64,000 bases of DNA from Endozoicomonas arenosclerae (GCF_001562015.1 NZ_LASA01000090.1:21585-85584); one strand, 5' to 3'; positions 31,750-41,703 are shown, counted from the stretch's first letter. A program made the numbers and translations. The notes: generated by a model from the sequence alone, not told the origin.

Positions 31750-34215
31750 TCAAACGCTTTCCGTTTCTCCCTGACGGGTTTCCCCGAGGGCTTGTGATAG
31801 TGCTTTCTGAAGTGTTTTACGCCCTGCAGGTTTGGTCAGGAACGTACTGATCCCCAGTCTTTCTGCACGTTGTTTGCCAGGTGGATTGGTTGCACCGGTC
31901 AGTATGATGATTTTGGGTATTTCGGTCTGACTGTCTTCGTGCAATCTCTCTACCATTTGAATGCCGTTCATGCCGGGCATGTGGTGATCCAGAATGATGA
32001 CGTCAAAGGCTCGTCCCAGATAGGCTTCATTGCGAATCATGGCGAGGGCTTCCCGTCCGTCTTCGGCATCCAGTGTATTGATGCCCATGAGGGCGCATTG
32101 TTGAGCCAGTACCTGTCTACAGGTTTTGTTGTCATCAACGATTAGCGCTTTGATATTTTTGTGAGAGAAGTTCGGTTGATCTTCCCTGCTCAGGATATCT
32201 GTTGTCTGATTTTTGTGTGGGATGGCAAACCAGATGTGAGTGCTTCCCTGATTCATAATGCCAAACTGTCCTGACATGGCTTCAATTAATTTGATAGCAA
32301 TGTACAGGTGCATACTGATATCAGCTTGAAGCTTGGCTTCTGAGTAACTTAGGCGGCTGATGTCAGCAGGCAGGTTCATACCCTGCTGTCCCTGGTTGTA
32401 AGTAATCTGGAACAGGATGTAGCCATCCTTGCTGTCTTGCTGTTTTTCAGGTTCGGAGCCTGGTAATAGCGAGGTCTGATTCACGGAAACCATGACCTCG
32501 TTATTTTCTGTCTGGCTGAAAATATGGCTTAGAGTCCCTTCCATAATAAGTGAAAGTTGACGTGTGTCTGCTTCGCTGATGTCCGGCACGTCGGGGTGTA
32601 CGAAACTAATGAGCTCAGTATTGAGCTGTTCGGCCCTGAATCTGAATTTGTAAAGACTGTCATTCAGGAATTCATTGACGTCATAAGGTTTGATTTCAAG
32701 ACTTGTTTCGCTTTGCTCAAGCTTCCAGGCTTCTGAAAGAAGGTTAATCAGGTTGCTTAATTCATTGCCAGCGTATCTCAGGGTTTGGACATAGTTTTCC
32801 TGTTTTGGGGTCAGTTGTGTACTCTGCAGTAATTCTGACATCCCAAGAACCCCGTTCAGAGGTGTTCGGAGCTCATGGCCCATGGCGTTGAATATATCAC
32901 TGTCTTTCGTAATTTGTGTGATGGGGGCAGGTTTGGATGATTTATTTAGTACGGGTTCGGAATCCGTGACCAGATGCTCATTATTTCCAAAATAAAAGCT
33001 GAAGGCGAGAATGGTTAATGAGGTGATTTGCATCAACATCCAGATTGCTGCAATCGGGTTGTAATCAATGACACCTAATATGGCCAGAGAGGCTATCAGA
33101 TGGATAATGGCGTAAGGTGTTGAAAGCCAGGCGGGTATAGTCAGTGCTCCCGATGCCCTGGTAAAAAGACTGCAATACCAGATGATCTGGGTAGTAATCA
33201 GGTTGATCAGCAGACTGTGTTCCAGTGAGACAGAGGCTCCCGTCAGAATTAAAATTAATAATGATGCAGAGATAATGGAGAGCGTGTTAAAGCAGTAAGT
33301 CAGCTTGATGCTGTCGCCTGACAGGCTTACCCGCGCCATTTGGCTCAGTAAAATGGTCCCCACGATAAGAGAGACATTCATCATTACGTGTTGTAGCCAG
33401 CCTGGTTCTAACCAGCTCACATGTACCAGTCCCTGCCAGCTGATCAAAAACACTGGACCCATGCAACAGATCAGTGCCAGATAGATATGGGCTTCCTGGC
33501 GATATTTAAACCAGTTGAACGCGTTCATCATGATCATGACCAGAAACAGGGCCAATAGCCAGCCGGTTTGCCAGTTTGCGTATTCCTGATCGCTGAGAAT
33601 AACACTTGGGGATTTCAGTGAGGCGTGAAGGCTGTCAGCCGCTGCAGCAGGTATTTCAACAAATACGTCGCTGGCTTGCTCCATATAGGAGTCAAGATTG
33701 TAGAGGTAAATATTACTGCTGGCCTGTCGTCCACCAGGAAGGAGTTCATGATGATCCGGACTGGCAATATACGCATTTAAAGTCACGCCGGGAGGAGGTC
33801 TAAGCCTGAGTATGGGGAGAGGCTTGACGCTGATATCTTTAGGTAGTGTGATTTTGACCCAGGCTGTGCCTTTCTTGGTGGTAAAGTAGAGGCGCTCTTT
33901 CTGCCAGGGGGCAAATCGAAATAGGTAGTCAGGAGTATTGATCTGATCAAGATTCAAAGTGCTCTCAGGATCTATAAAGATACTCGAATAAGGCTCCAGA
34001 TTGACGGAAACATCGTAGGGCTGTTGGTCAACAGGTTGATCAATACTGAATGCGGCTGAACCAAAGGTGGATAGGGTCAGCAAAAGCATAGCTCGAAGCC
34101 AGAACTGTAGCCTGTCGTAGAGTCTGGAGTCAGACTCTCTGTCTAAGCAGGGTTCTGTACCAATGGATAATATGCGGTTGAATACAACTCTCATAATATT
34201 TATTGAAAATTCCAT
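31750..34215 (-). CDS. retS: RetS-like hybrid sensor histidine kinase with degenerate ATPase domain
   Basis: The 821-residue protein has a signal-like stretch (~40-56), a periplasmic 7TMR-DISM extracellular domain (~60-210), about seven membrane helices (~215-410), a HisKA helix pair with MGHELRTPLNG (H447) and a C-terminal receiver with D743 (ILDHHMPGMNG) and K in FLTKP. The region between (~520-660) should be the ATPase, but the N box (usually NLLSNAIKF) and DxGxG glycine boxes are not recognisable. Pseudomonas RetS has the same plan with a second receiver, acts by binding and inhibiting GacS, and lies next to purD, as here. That shared position is the main reason for the name. It likely controls the shift between T3SS/acute and biofilm states. 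Confidence 0.7.
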   Translation of the reverse strand: MEFSINIMRVVFNRILSIGTEPCLDRESDSRLYDRLQFWLRAMLLLTLSTFGSAAFSIDQPVDQQPYDVSVNLEPYSSIFIDPESTLNLDQINTPDYLFRFAPWQKERLYFTTKKGTAWVKITLPKDISVKPLPILRLRPPPGVTLNAYIASPDHHELLPGGRQASSNIYLYNLDSYMEQASDVFVEIPAAAADSLHASLKSPSVILSDQEYANWQTGWLLALFLVMIMMNAFNWFKYRQEAHIYLALICCMGPVFLISWQGLVHVSWLEPGWLQHVMMNVSLIVGTILLSQMARVSLSGDSIKLTYCFNTLSIISASLLILILTGASVSLEHSLLINLITTQIIWYCSLFTRASGALTIPAWLSTPYAIIHLIASLAILGVIDYNPIAAIWMLMQITSLTILAFSFYFGNNEHLVTDSEPVLNKSSKPAPITQITKDSDIFNAMGHELRTPLNGVLGMSELLQSTQLTPKQENYVQTLRYAGNELSNLINLLSEAWKLEQSETSLEIKPYDVNEFLNDSLYKFRFRAEQLNTELISFVHPDVPDISEADTRQLSLIMEGTLSHIFSQTENNEVMVSVNQTSLLPGSEPEKQQDSKDGYILFQITYNQGQQGMNLPADISRLSYSEAKLQADISMHLYIAIKLIEAMSGQFGIMNQGSTHIWFAIPHKNQTTDILSREDQPNFSHKNIKALIVDDNKTCRQVLAQQCALMGINTLDAEDGREALAMIRNEAYLGRAFDVIILDHHMPGMNGIQMVERLHEDSQTEIPKIIILTGATNPPGKQRAERLGISTFLTKPAGRKTLQKALSQALGETRQGETESV

Positions 34216-34597
34216 TTTTCCATTGGCAGTGAGTATACCTTAAGCTGCTAGGTGAAAAAGTGAAATTGTTGCTGTTTTTACACTATTTTACGGGATGGCA
34301 AGCCAATTTTTCACCTGCCAAAGTCAATAAAACGTTTGATTTTTCTGTCTTTTTTCCTGATGTGCTCAGTTTCGACCTTTCTGTAATGTTGACTTCATGG
34401 TCGACTGACGTTTATTAAGGCGGGGTCTCGCTTAGACAAACGTTTTTATTTTCAGGTGGCGATTCCGGCCGCTATGACATGGGTACAGTAGAGTCAGCTG
34501 GAGTTTGGGAAGAGTTGGGTTTTCTGCCCTTTATGTTATTTTCAGCTCTTTATCCCTTGTTCAGGAATAAAGAGCTGTTTTCTTGGTGTGGCGCCTG
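34216..34597. other. 382-base gap between the kinase and purD
   Basis: No gene is supported. A perfect 11-bp inverted repeat CAGCTCTTTAT/ATAAAGAGCTG with a 13-base loop is at 34543-34577, 21 bases beyond the purD stop. TTTT follows on the plus strand only, so as a purD terminator (minus strand) it lacks a T-run. The kinase promoter must lie near 34220-34400, an A/T-rich stretch. Confidence 0.45.
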
Positions 34598-35881
34598 TTA
34601 CTGCTCTCTGGCAATTGCACGATAACCGATGTCGGTTCGATAATAAGCGTCATCCCATTGTATTTCAGATGTTGCCTGATAAGCTTTTTCCTGGGCTTCG
34701 CTAACGCTGTCACCCAGCGCGGTTACGCAGAGTACACGACCACCGTTGGTTAAAACCTTATCCCCTTCGATTTGGGTGCCAGCATGGAATACTTTGCAGT
34801 CTGCGCTGTTGGCGTTTGCAATGCCAGAAATAGTATCTCCCTTGCGGTATTTTTCCGGGTAACCACCCGCAGCCATTACAACGCCCAGCGCGGTTCTCTG
34901 ATCCCATTGAGCTTCAGTCTGATCCAATTTACCAGTAGCACCTGCAAGACAAAGTTCAACCAGGCTGGACTGCAAGCGCATCATGATGGGTTGGGTCTCT
35001 GGGTCGCCAAAGCGGCAGTTATATTCCAGTACCTTGGGTGTTCCCTTGGCATCAATCATGAGTCCGGCGTACAGGAATCCCTTGTAGGTATTTCCTTCAG
35101 CTGCCATGCCTTCAACGGTTGGAATGATGACTTCTTTCATGGCGCGGTCATGTATTTCTGCTGTGACTACAGGTGCTGGTGAATAAGCGCCCATGCCACC
35201 CGTGTTAGGGCCCTTGTCGCCATTGTCGCGGGCTTTGTGGTCCTGGCTGGTGACCAGAGGAAGAATGTTTTTTCCGTCAACCATCACAATGAAACTGGCT
35301 TCTTCACCCTGCAAAAATTCTTCGACGACAACCCGGTGACCGGCTTCGCCAAAAGCATTACCAGCTAACATGTCATCAATGGCCGCAAAGGCCTGCTCTT
35401 CAGTATCAGCCAGGATAACGCCTTTACCTGCTGCCAGACCGTCTGCCTTGACGACAATGGGTGCACCCTTTTCACGAACATAAGCTTTTGCCGGTTCGAT
35501 TTCAGTAAAGTTCTGATACTCAGCGGTAGGGATGTTATGCCTCGCCAGAAAATCCTTGGTGAAGGCTTTGGAGCCTTCCAGCTGGGCGGCGCCCTGTGAT
35601 GGGCCGAATATCGTCAGGCCTGCTTCCTCAAAGCGATCAACTACGCCTGCAACAAGAGGGGCTTCTGGGCCGACGATGGTCAGACTGATATTTTCTTTTT
35701 TGGCAAACTCGACCAGCTTATCCAGATCCAGTACATCAATGCTTACGTTGGTGATGCCTGCTTCAAGCGTGGTGCCAGCATTTCCAGGCGCAACAAATAC
35801 CTGTTCAACGTTGCTGTCCTGAATAGCTTTCCAGGCCAGGGCGTGCTCTCTTCCGCCGCTGCCGATAATGAGTACTTTCAT
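34598..35881 (-). CDS. purD: phosphoribosylamine-glycine ligase
   Basis: PurD joins glycine to phosphoribosylamine with ATP, the second step of purine synthesis. The 427-residue ATP-grasp enzyme shows MKVLIIGSGGREHALAWK, GPEAPLVAGVVDRFE, IVVKADGLAAGKGVILA, KARDNGDKGPNTGGMGAYSP and YNCRFGDPETQPIMMRL. Gene order purH-purD on the same strand is usual, but two hairpins lie in the 179-base gap. Confidence 0.96.
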   Translation of the reverse strand: MKVLIIGSGGREHALAWKAIQDSNVEQVFVAPGNAGTTLEAGITNVSIDVLDLDKLVEFAKKENISLTIVGPEAPLVAGVVDRFEEAGLTIFGPSQGAAQLEGSKAFTKDFLARHNIPTAEYQNFTEIEPAKAYVREKGAPIVVKADGLAAGKGVILADTEEQAFAAIDDMLAGNAFGEAGHRVVVEEFLQGEEASFIVMVDGKNILPLVTSQDHKARDNGDKGPNTGGMGAYSPAPVVTAEIHDRAMKEVIIPTVEGMAAEGNTYKGFLYAGLMIDAKGTPKVLEYNCRFGDPETQPIMMRLQSSLVELCLAGATGKLDQTEAQWDQRTALGVVMAAGGYPEKYRKGDTISGIANANSADCKVFHAGTQIEGDKVLTNGGRVLCVTALGDSVSEAQEKAYQATSEIQWDDAYYRTDIGYRAIAREQ

Positions 35882-35948
35882 AGGTTTGCCTGTCCCCCGG
35901 GAAACGAATCAGGGTGGATGCTGATCCGTCTCTCTAGTAATCAAACTG

Positions 35949-35974
35949 CTGTGAGATCTTTGGTAATCTCACAG
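35949..35974 (-). other. hairpin in the purD leader
   Basis: CTGTGAGAT and ATCTCACAG are perfect 9-bp arms with an 8-base loop, 68 bases upstream of the purD start. No T-run follows it on the minus strand. It may be an operator or an mRNA leader stem. Confidence 0.45.
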
Positions 35975-36020
35975 TCACCATACAACAGCAGACTGTTGAC
36001 CTGCCGCCGTATATGGCATG

Positions 36021-36047
36021 AAAAAAGAGGCACGTATTTGTGCCTCT
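36021..36047 (-). terminator. intrinsic terminator between purH and purD
   Basis: Read on the minus strand, GAGGCAC pairs with GTGCCTC across a six-base loop and is followed by six T residues, 14 bases after the purH stop. It should end or attenuate most purH transcripts before purD. Confidence 0.85.
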
Positions 36048-36060
36048 GTATTCGGTGTCA

Positions 36061-37647
36061 TTAGTGACGGAAATGTCTAACGCCAGTAAAGACCATGGCG
36101 ATGCCTGCTTCATTGGCAGCATCAATAACTTCCTGGTCGCGCATTGAGCCACCTGGCTGGATCACAGCTGTGATGCCTGCGCTGGCTGCTGCATCAATAC
36201 CATCCCTGAATGGGAAGAAGGCATCAGATGCCATGACTGAACCGCGAACTTCCAGGTTTTCATCTGCGGCTTTAATGCCGGCAATACGAGCACTGTAAAC
36301 CCGGCTCATTTGGCCTGCACCAATACCAATGGTCTGATGATCCTTGGCGTAAACAATGGCGTTGGACTTGACGAATTTGCCTACTTTCCATGCGAACAGC
36401 AAGTCATTGAGTTCAGCTTCGGTCGGTGTGCGCTCAGTCACTGTTTTCAGTTCCTGTGCAGTTGTGACCTTGATGTCAGAATCCTGGACCAAAAGTCCGC
36501 CATTTACCCGTTTGAAGTCCAGGAAGTGTTGAGCACTTTCAGGCAATGTTCCGCAGCAAAGCAGGCGAATGTTCTTCTTGTCCTGAAGAACGATTTCTGC
36601 CTCGCTATCCACTTCTGGAGCAATGATAACTTCAACGAACTGGCGGTCAATGATGGCTTTAGCCGTTACAGCATCAAGTTTGCGATTAAAGGCAATAATG
36701 CCACCAAAGGCCGATGTCGGGTCAGTGGTATAGGCTCGGTTGTAAGCTTCCAGTATGTCGGTGCCAGTGGCTACGCCACAGGGGTTGGCATGCTTAACAA
36801 TCACACAGGCTGGCGACTCAAAGGACTTGACGCATTCCAGAGCTGCATCGGTATCTGCGATGTTGTTAAAGGAAAGCTCTTTGCCCTGAATCTGTTCTGC
36901 GCTGGAGACAGTACCTGCTGGAGCGGGCTCCTCAATATAGAAAGCAGCTTTTTGGTGAGGGTTTTCACCGTAGCGCATGTCCTGCACTTTCTTGTACTGG
37001 CGGTTGAAGGTGCGGGGGAAGCTTTCAGCTTCTTCTTTGGAGCCTGTCAGCGTTCCCAGATAGTTGGCGATGGCGCCGTCGTAGTGGGCTGTGTGCTCAA
37101 ACGCTTTTACCGCCAGGTCGAAGCGGGTAGCGGTTGACACTGAACCGTTGTTTTCATCCAGCTCTGAAAGTACTCTTGAGTAGTCGCCGGCATCCACTAC
37201 GATGGTAGTATCTCTGTGGTTTTTGGCGGCTGAGCGCACCATGGTTGGGCCACCGATATCAATGTTCTCGATAGCCAGTTCCAGAGAACAGTCTTCCCTG
37301 GCAATGGTCTGCTCAAAAGGATAGAGGTTGACGACTACAAGGTCGATGGGCTGAATATCGTGTTCAGCCATGACCGCTTCATCCTGTCCTGAGCGGCCAA
37401 GAATGCCACCGTGAACCTTTGGATGCAGGGTTTTGACTCTACCGTCCATCATTTCCGGGAAACCGGTGTAGCTGGAGATTTCCACAGCGGGAATGTCATT
37501 CTCAATCAGCAGCTTATAAGTGCCGCCGGTCGAAAGGATCTCAACGGATCGCTGGTGCAGTGCTCTGGCAAAGTCCACAATGCCTGTTTTATCTGAAACA
37601 CTGACCAGAGCCCTTCGAAGAGGTGGCTGCTCGAAATCGTCTGCCAT
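36061..37647 (-). CDS. purH: bifunctional AICAR transformylase/IMP cyclohydrolase
   Basis: PurH carries out the last two steps of IMP synthesis. The 528-residue protein has the N-terminal MGS-like cyclohydrolase ([46 protein letters not shown]) and the C-terminal transformylase ([54 protein letters not shown]). ATG 37647 follows AAAGGA; a GTG at 37662 would add five residues. The C-terminus RHFRH is as in E. coli. Confidence 0.96.
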   Translation of the reverse strand: MADDFEQPPLRRALVSVSDKTGIVDFARALHQRSVEILSTGGTYKLLIENDIPAVEISSYTGFPEMMDGRVKTLHPKVHGGILGRSGQDEAVMAEHDIQPIDLVVVNLYPFEQTIAREDCSLELAIENIDIGGPTMVRSAAKNHRDTTIVVDAGDYSRVLSELDENNGSVSTATRFDLAVKAFEHTAHYDGAIANYLGTLTGSKEEAESFPRTFNRQYKKVQDMRYGENPHQKAAFYIEEPAPAGTVSSAEQIQGKELSFNNIADTDAALECVKSFESPACVIVKHANPCGVATGTDILEAYNRAYTTDPTSAFGGIIAFNRKLDAVTAKAIIDRQFVEVIIAPEVDSEAEIVLQDKKNIRLLCCGTLPESAQHFLDFKRVNGGLLVQDSDIKVTTAQELKTVTERTPTEAELNDLLFAWKVGKFVKSNAIVYAKDHQTIGIGAGQMSRVYSARIAGIKAADENLEVRGSVMASDAFFPFRDGIDAAASAGITAVIQPGGSMRDQEVIDAANEAGIAMVFTGVRHFRH

Positions 37648-37966
37648 GATTCCTTTACTCACTGAATAATCGTTGCCTGAAAAGCTGACTGATTCTAGCT
37701 GGATTTAACTTAATTAGCAGCAATGTATTAAAGCGATTAGTGCAATTTCCGTTCTGGCTGGCCGTGAAAAGCGTTTTTAGGTCTGTTTTTTTCAGGTTTT
37801 AGGTGTTGAGGAAGACTTTTTGCCCGTCATGAGTCTTTAAAGTGACTTTCAAATTCAGGTAGAGGTCACTTAAAGCGGGTGAGGAGAATCATATTCGGGA
37901 GGCTTTAGAGAGGGAGAAAAAGTCGTATTTATGTCATCAAGCTAAATACGACTTTTAGGAGACCGG
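37648..37966 (-). other. 319-base fis-purH gap
   Basis: No gene is supported. The fis terminator occupies 37917-37956. The rest, A/T-rich near 37690-37740, should hold the purH promoter. I looked for a PurR-type box (ACGCAAACGTTTGCGT) and found none. Confidence 0.4.
37917..37956 (-). terminator. intrinsic terminator after fis
   Basis: AAAAGTCGTATTTA and TAAATACGACTTTT form a 14-bp stem with an 11-base loop, and the minus strand continues with a T-run. It lies 11 bases beyond the fis stop. Confidence 0.9.
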
Positions 37967-38269
37967 TTACAGCAGGTCGTACTGTTTAAGCTTCTTTCTC
38001 AGTGTTCCACGGTTAAGGCCCAGCAGAACCGCTGCTTTGGTCTGGTTGCCTTTCACGTAGGACATTACAGTTTCCAGAAGAGGGGCTTCTACTTCTGACA
38101 GAACCATTTGGTAAACATCGGTAACTTCCTGGCCATCAAGATGGCTGAAGTAATTGTTCATGGCTTTTTCTACGCTGTCCCGGAGCGTTTGGGTTTCGCT
38201 CTCGATAGGGCTGGTCAGTGCCTGTCCGTTGACAGATTGTTCGTCGGTAATAATATGGGGTGCCGTCAT
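37967..38269 (-). CDS. fis: DNA-binding protein Fis
   Basis: Fis is a nucleoid-associated protein that bends DNA and regulates rRNA and many growth-phase genes. The 100-residue protein has the beta-hairpin arm region and a C-terminal helix-turn-helix, [20 protein letters not shown], which is the family signature. It is the second gene of dusB-fis: its ATG lies in the dusB stop (4-base overlap), the arrangement known from enterics. Confidence 0.96.
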   Translation of the reverse strand: MTAPHIITDEQSVNGQALTSPIESETQTLRDSVEKAMNNYFSHLDGQEVTDVYQMVLSEVEAPLLETVMSYVKGNQTKAAVLLGLNRGTLRKKLKQYDLL

Positions 38270-39324
38270 GCCGCAATATCCTTGTGATGACTTAAGGTTT
38301 GAAAATATTCCAGTATGCAGTTTTCTTGTTCTTCTGCAGACTCCAGGCTGTTGAAAAGCTTACGAAGCTTGGAGCCTGATGGACTGGCCTGCAAATACCA
38401 GCCAACGTGTTTTCTGGCGATTCTTACGCCCTGCACTTCACCATAAAACTTGTGAAGTTCCGAAAGGTGGCCCAGTAAAATAGACTGGATTTCTTTGTTG
38501 TCGGGTTCGGGCAGGTGCTCACCGTGCTCCAGGTAATGGTTGATTTCTCTGAAAATCCAAGGCTTGCCTTGAGCTGCGCGGCCTACCATAACGGCACTGG
38601 CTCCCGTGTATTCAAGTACTTCTTTGGCTCTTTCTGGCGAAGTAATGTCGCCATTGGCGATCACCGGGATTTCCAGTGCGTCGCTGATTCGGGCAATGGT
38701 TTCGTATTCAGCTTCGCCCTTATACATGCACTGACGGGTTCTGCCGTGGACTGCCAAGGCTGAAATGCCGCAGTCCTGAGCCATTTTTGCAATGTCCAGA
38801 CCATTTTTCTGTTCTGGACTCCAACCCGTACGTGTTTTCAGAGTGACTGGAATATCAACAGCCTGTACTACTGACTTCAAAATGCGTTCTACCAGCTCCG
38901 GCTCTCTCATCAGAGCGGAGCCTGCTGCCTTGTTGCAGACTTTTTTAGCAGGGCAGCCCATATTGATATCTATGATCTGGGCGCCACGTTCCTGGTTAAG
39001 GCGGGCGGCTATCCCCATTTGTTCAGGGTCGCTGCCGGCTATTTGTACAGAGCGAGGTTCGAACTCTTCAGCGTGATGGTCCATCCTCAGACGGGACTTT
39101 CGGGTATTCCAGAGCTTTGGATTGCTGGTCACCATTTCCGATACAGCCATGCCGGCCCCCATTTTCAGACACAGCTGTCTGAATGGGCGATCTGTTACGC
39201 CAGCCATTGGGGCCAGAATAACCGGATTCTTAATAGTGTATGGACCAATCTTCAACAAAGCGGTTTGCCTCAATCCAGCTTTAAAACTGTCTAGAACTCG
39301 AAAATAGTCTAGAGCGGTAAACAC
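38266..39324 (-). CDS. dusB: tRNA-dihydrouridine synthase B
   Basis: DusB reduces uridine in the tRNA D-loop with FMN. The 352-residue barrel shows [15 protein letters not shown], the catalytic cysteine in [30 protein letters not shown] and NGDITSPE, and the C-terminal helical tRNA-binding domain. The N-terminus from ATG 39324 is ~20 residues longer than usual before LLKIGPYTI, so the real start may be a later TTG. It heads the dusB-fis operon. Confidence 0.93.
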   Translation of the reverse strand: MFTALDYFRVLDSFKAGLRQTALLKIGPYTIKNPVILAPMAGVTDRPFRQLCLKMGAGMAVSEMVTSNPKLWNTRKSRLRMDHHAEEFEPRSVQIAGSDPEQMGIAARLNQERGAQIIDINMGCPAKKVCNKAAGSALMREPELVERILKSVVQAVDIPVTLKTRTGWSPEQKNGLDIAKMAQDCGISALAVHGRTRQCMYKGEAEYETIARISDALEIPVIANGDITSPERAKEVLEYTGASAVMVGRAAQGKPWIFREINHYLEHGEHLPEPDNKEIQSILLGHLSELHKFYGEVQGVRIARKHVGWYLQASPSGSKLRKLFNSLESAEEQENCILEYFQTLSHHKDIAA

Positions 39325-39473
39325 CGCTGCTTGGAATCATGAAAAGTGCAAGAGGTTGATCTTGCCGCGTTTTCCAATATTTAAACGACTTTCAGCTTCT
39401 CTTTTTGGGAGATCAGACAGGCGTAGCCGGACATAATACTCTGTACAATTTTTAGACGAAAGGGGGTTCTACT

Positions 39474-39608
39474 GTGGGCTCTGACTGGAATAGCACTTAC
39501 GATCAGGAGCAGTTATCACCACATACCAGTGTCCTGCCGGAAAAAATAACCTTACCGAGACCCTTATATAGTGACTTGTACGGAAAAAACCGCAAGCACT
39601 ATTTTTAA
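39474..39608 (+). CDS. candidate small protein, 44 residues
   Basis: A GTG at 39474 opens a 44-codon frame that reads as MGSDWNSTYDQEQLSP and ends GKNRKHYF. AAAGGGGG (39460-39467) lies six bases upstream, a good ribosome site. The product is polar with a basic, aromatic end and no membrane segment. Twenty-seven bases after the stop come a 10-bp hairpin and, seven bases further, seven T residues, which fits a short independent transcript. It lies on the opposite strand to dusB and the zinc-ribbon gene and overlaps neither. I do not recognise the family; a chance frame is possible. Confidence 0.45.
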   Translation: MGSDWNSTYDQEQLSPHTSVLPEKITLPRPLYSDLYGKNRKHYF

Positions 39609-39635
39609 TGATTTGGGTGCTTTTTGATCTGGATC

Positions 39636-39664
39636 AAGTACTTACAGGCTTGTAGTAAGTACTT
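39636..39664 (+). terminator. inverted repeat, possible terminator of the small gene or operator
   Basis: AAGTACTTAC and GTAAGTACTT are perfect arms around a nine-base loop, followed at 39672-39678 by TTTTTTT on the plus strand. The seven-base offset to the T-run is longer than usual. Each arm itself contains the palindrome AAGTACTT, so a repressor site is an alternative. Confidence 0.45.
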
Positions 39665-39748
39665 ATTGCGATTTTTTTATTCAGAGTTCGAGATACCCCT
39701 ACCGGTATAACACTACAGAAATAGGGGATATAGAATTATTGGCTTTAT

Positions 39749-40600
39749 TCAGGTCTGCTTGGTAGGTAAAAAGCGCAGCTGGTAATTGGTAGCACCGTTA
39801 CCCGGATCTACGATTTCCATGCTGAGCCTGATGGGTTGTCCACTGGGCATTTCTATGGAGCCGGCGAGTGCACCGCCAAGATACTCTTTGGGGCGAAAAC
39901 GTCTGCTGGCTACAGGCTGGCCGTTAATGTCTGTAAAGGTTAATTCCAGTTGTGGCCAGGGTTGCGGGAAGGTGGCTTCATTAATAATGACGGAATCAAC
40001 CACCAGTCCTGTTTCTTGTTCCGGATGGCTGCGTATATGAAGTTGCAGGCTTTTAATAGCTTTTACATCGACCAGTGCTGGAAGGGAGCATTTCAGATAT
40101 TTGCAACTGAAGCTGTAGGCTGGCCGCAAACGGGGGTCCAGTGACAATTGATCCTTGTTAAACCAGGCGTATTGGGTCACAAGAGTTAGGCAGCTGATGA
40201 GAAGAAGGGTTGTCCAGCCCGCTATTCTCAGGGAATTTTTACCTTGTTCCTCATCCACCTCAACGTGCTCTTTATCTAACGTGTCCAGGAATGAGTGAAA
40301 TTGGCGCTCTTCATTCTGAGGTGTTTCAGTATCGATTGAAGGGCCTGATTCAGACTTGCTGCCCAGAGATTTTTGCTGTGGTTCTGTTTTGGTAGGGGAG
40401 CTGGCTTTTTCTTGTTGATGGCTGGCAGCGGGTTGCTTCTTCTTTTCAAGAGAAGCGTCGCTGTTCATGTGGGTGCGAGCATCGAAAACCTCAAGACAGG
40501 ACCCACACCTGACTGAGCCACTGGCAGCTCTGAGTTGAGCCTGGGTGACTTTAAATGAGGTCTGGCATTTTGGGCAGCGGGTGATTCGAGAGCTTGTCAT
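39749..40600 (-). CDS. zinc-ribbon (MJ0042-type) and DUF3426 membrane protein
   Basis: The 283-residue protein starts with a four-cysteine zinc ribbon (CPKCQTSFKVTQAQL...VRCGSC), followed by a Lys/Ser/Gln-rich linker (~45-110), one membrane helix at ~125-145 (ITTLLLISCLTLV-like) and a C-terminal DUF3426 domain. Its function is unknown; the same gene lies between prmA and dusB in Pseudomonas. The start at 40600 (MTSSRITRCPKC) places the ribbon at the N-terminus as usual; an ATG at 40615 would add five residues. Confidence 0.8.
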   Translation of the reverse strand: MTSSRITRCPKCQTSFKVTQAQLRAASGSVRCGSCLEVFDARTHMNSDASLEKKKQPAASHQQEKASSPTKTEPQQKSLGSKSESGPSIDTETPQNEERQFHSFLDTLDKEHVEVDEEQGKNSLRIAGWTTLLLISCLTLVTQYAWFNKDQLSLDPRLRPAYSFSCKYLKCSLPALVDVKAIKSLQLHIRSHPEQETGLVVDSVIINEATFPQPWPQLELTFTDINGQPVASRRFRPKEYLGGALAGSIEMPSGQPIRLSMEIVDPGNGATNYQLRFLPTKQT

Positions 40601-40806
40601 GAAGCCTGTATGCATTACTGTCTTTATGGAATGACGAACATTAGATCAAAGAGCTGCAAAGGATGTCTACTGCCCAAAAGATAAAATATCCCGGGCAGTA
40701 GTTGGAAATGAGTTTTGTATCACACCATAAAAGGTTGAAATGATTACTCACTATGAATCACGTATTGTCTTCAGAAACGATTTTACAGTGACTGCATACG
40801 GTACTT

Positions 40807-41703
40807 TTAAAGTGCTTTACTGTTTCTGGTGCCGGTTACCAGTATCCAATCTTCATTGTGAACTACGGGCTCGAGGTCGAACCACTCTGAGTAGGTAGAG
40901 ATAATGCTGTCTTTCTGCTCAGATAAAATGCCTGACAAGGCTATTTTACCACCCCTGTCCAGATAACTGGCTAGTCTCGGGGCTAGTTCAACCAGCGGGC
41001 CCGCAAGAATATTGGCAATCACGACATTAGCTTTATTTTCAGGAGCTTGGTCAGGCAGATAAACCTTCAGTTTCTCTGGGGCGATTTTGTTTCTTTCAGC
41101 ATTATCAATGGTGGCCTCCAGAGCTTGGGGGTCAAGGTCTACACCCGTGACGGTTTTAGCACCAAGCAGGAGTGCTGCGATAGCTAAAATGCCGGATCCG
41201 CAACCATAGTCGATGACCGATTGGTTCTCGAAGTTTTCCTGTTTCTCAAGCCATTCCAGGCAGAGAGCAGTTGTTGGATGTGTGCCCGTCCCAAAGGCTA
41301 ACCCGGGGTCAAGCATCAGGTTGATGGCGTCAGGTTCCGGAATTTCTTTCCAGCTGGGACAGACCCAGAGTTTTGACCCAAATTGCATGGGAACGAAATG
41401 CGTCATCCACTCTCTTTCCCAGTCCTTGTCTTCAACAATTTCAACCTTGTGACTTGGAAAAGGATTTTGCTGGTACTGAGACTGGAGATAGTCCACTACT
41501 GCTTCCATCTCGGTATGGGCGTCGAAAAGACCAATGACCATTGTGTGGTGCCATAGCGGGGTGCTGCCAGGCTCAGGCTCGAAGAGTGGCTGATCTTTAC
41601 CATCCTGAAGGGTTACTGCACTGGCTCCAGCTTCCAAAAGCAGGTCTTCCAGTTCTTCAGCATGATCAGAAGAGGTGTCTAGTTTGATTTGTATCCAGGG
41701 CAT
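40807..41703 (-). CDS. prmA: ribosomal protein L11 methyltransferase
   Basis: PrmA trimethylates several amino groups on ribosomal protein L11. The 298-residue protein shows MPWIQIKLDTSSDHAEELED at the N-terminus, DPGLAFGTGTHPTTALCLEWL and the S-adenosylmethionine site VIDYGCGSGILAIAALLLGA, then NILAGPLVELAP. ATG 41703 matches family length; an ATG at 41751 adds 16 unlike residues. A strong terminator separates it from accC upstream, so it has its own promoter. Confidence 0.95.
   Translation of the reverse strand: MPWIQIKLDTSSDHAEELEDLLLEAGASAVTLQDGKDQPLFEPEPGSTPLWHHTMVIGLFDAHTEMEAVVDYLQSQYQQNPFPSHKVEIVEDKDWEREWMTHFVPMQFGSKLWVCPSWKEIPEPDAINLMLDPGLAFGTGTHPTTALCLEWLEKQENFENQSVIDYGCGSGILAIAALLLGAKTVTGVDLDPQALEATIDNAERNKIAPEKLKVYLPDQAPENKANVVIANILAGPLVELAPRLASYLDRGGKIALSGILSEQKDSIISTYSEWFDLEPVVHNEDWILVTGTRNSKAL

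Larger units (their letters stand above)
39325..39748 (+). other. 424-base gap upstream of dusB
   Basis: Apart from the small plus-strand frame (39474-39608) and the inverted repeat at 39636-39664, no feature is recognised. The dusB-fis promoter must lie in about 39325-39450; fis operons are usually strongly growth-rate controlled. Confidence 0.35.
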
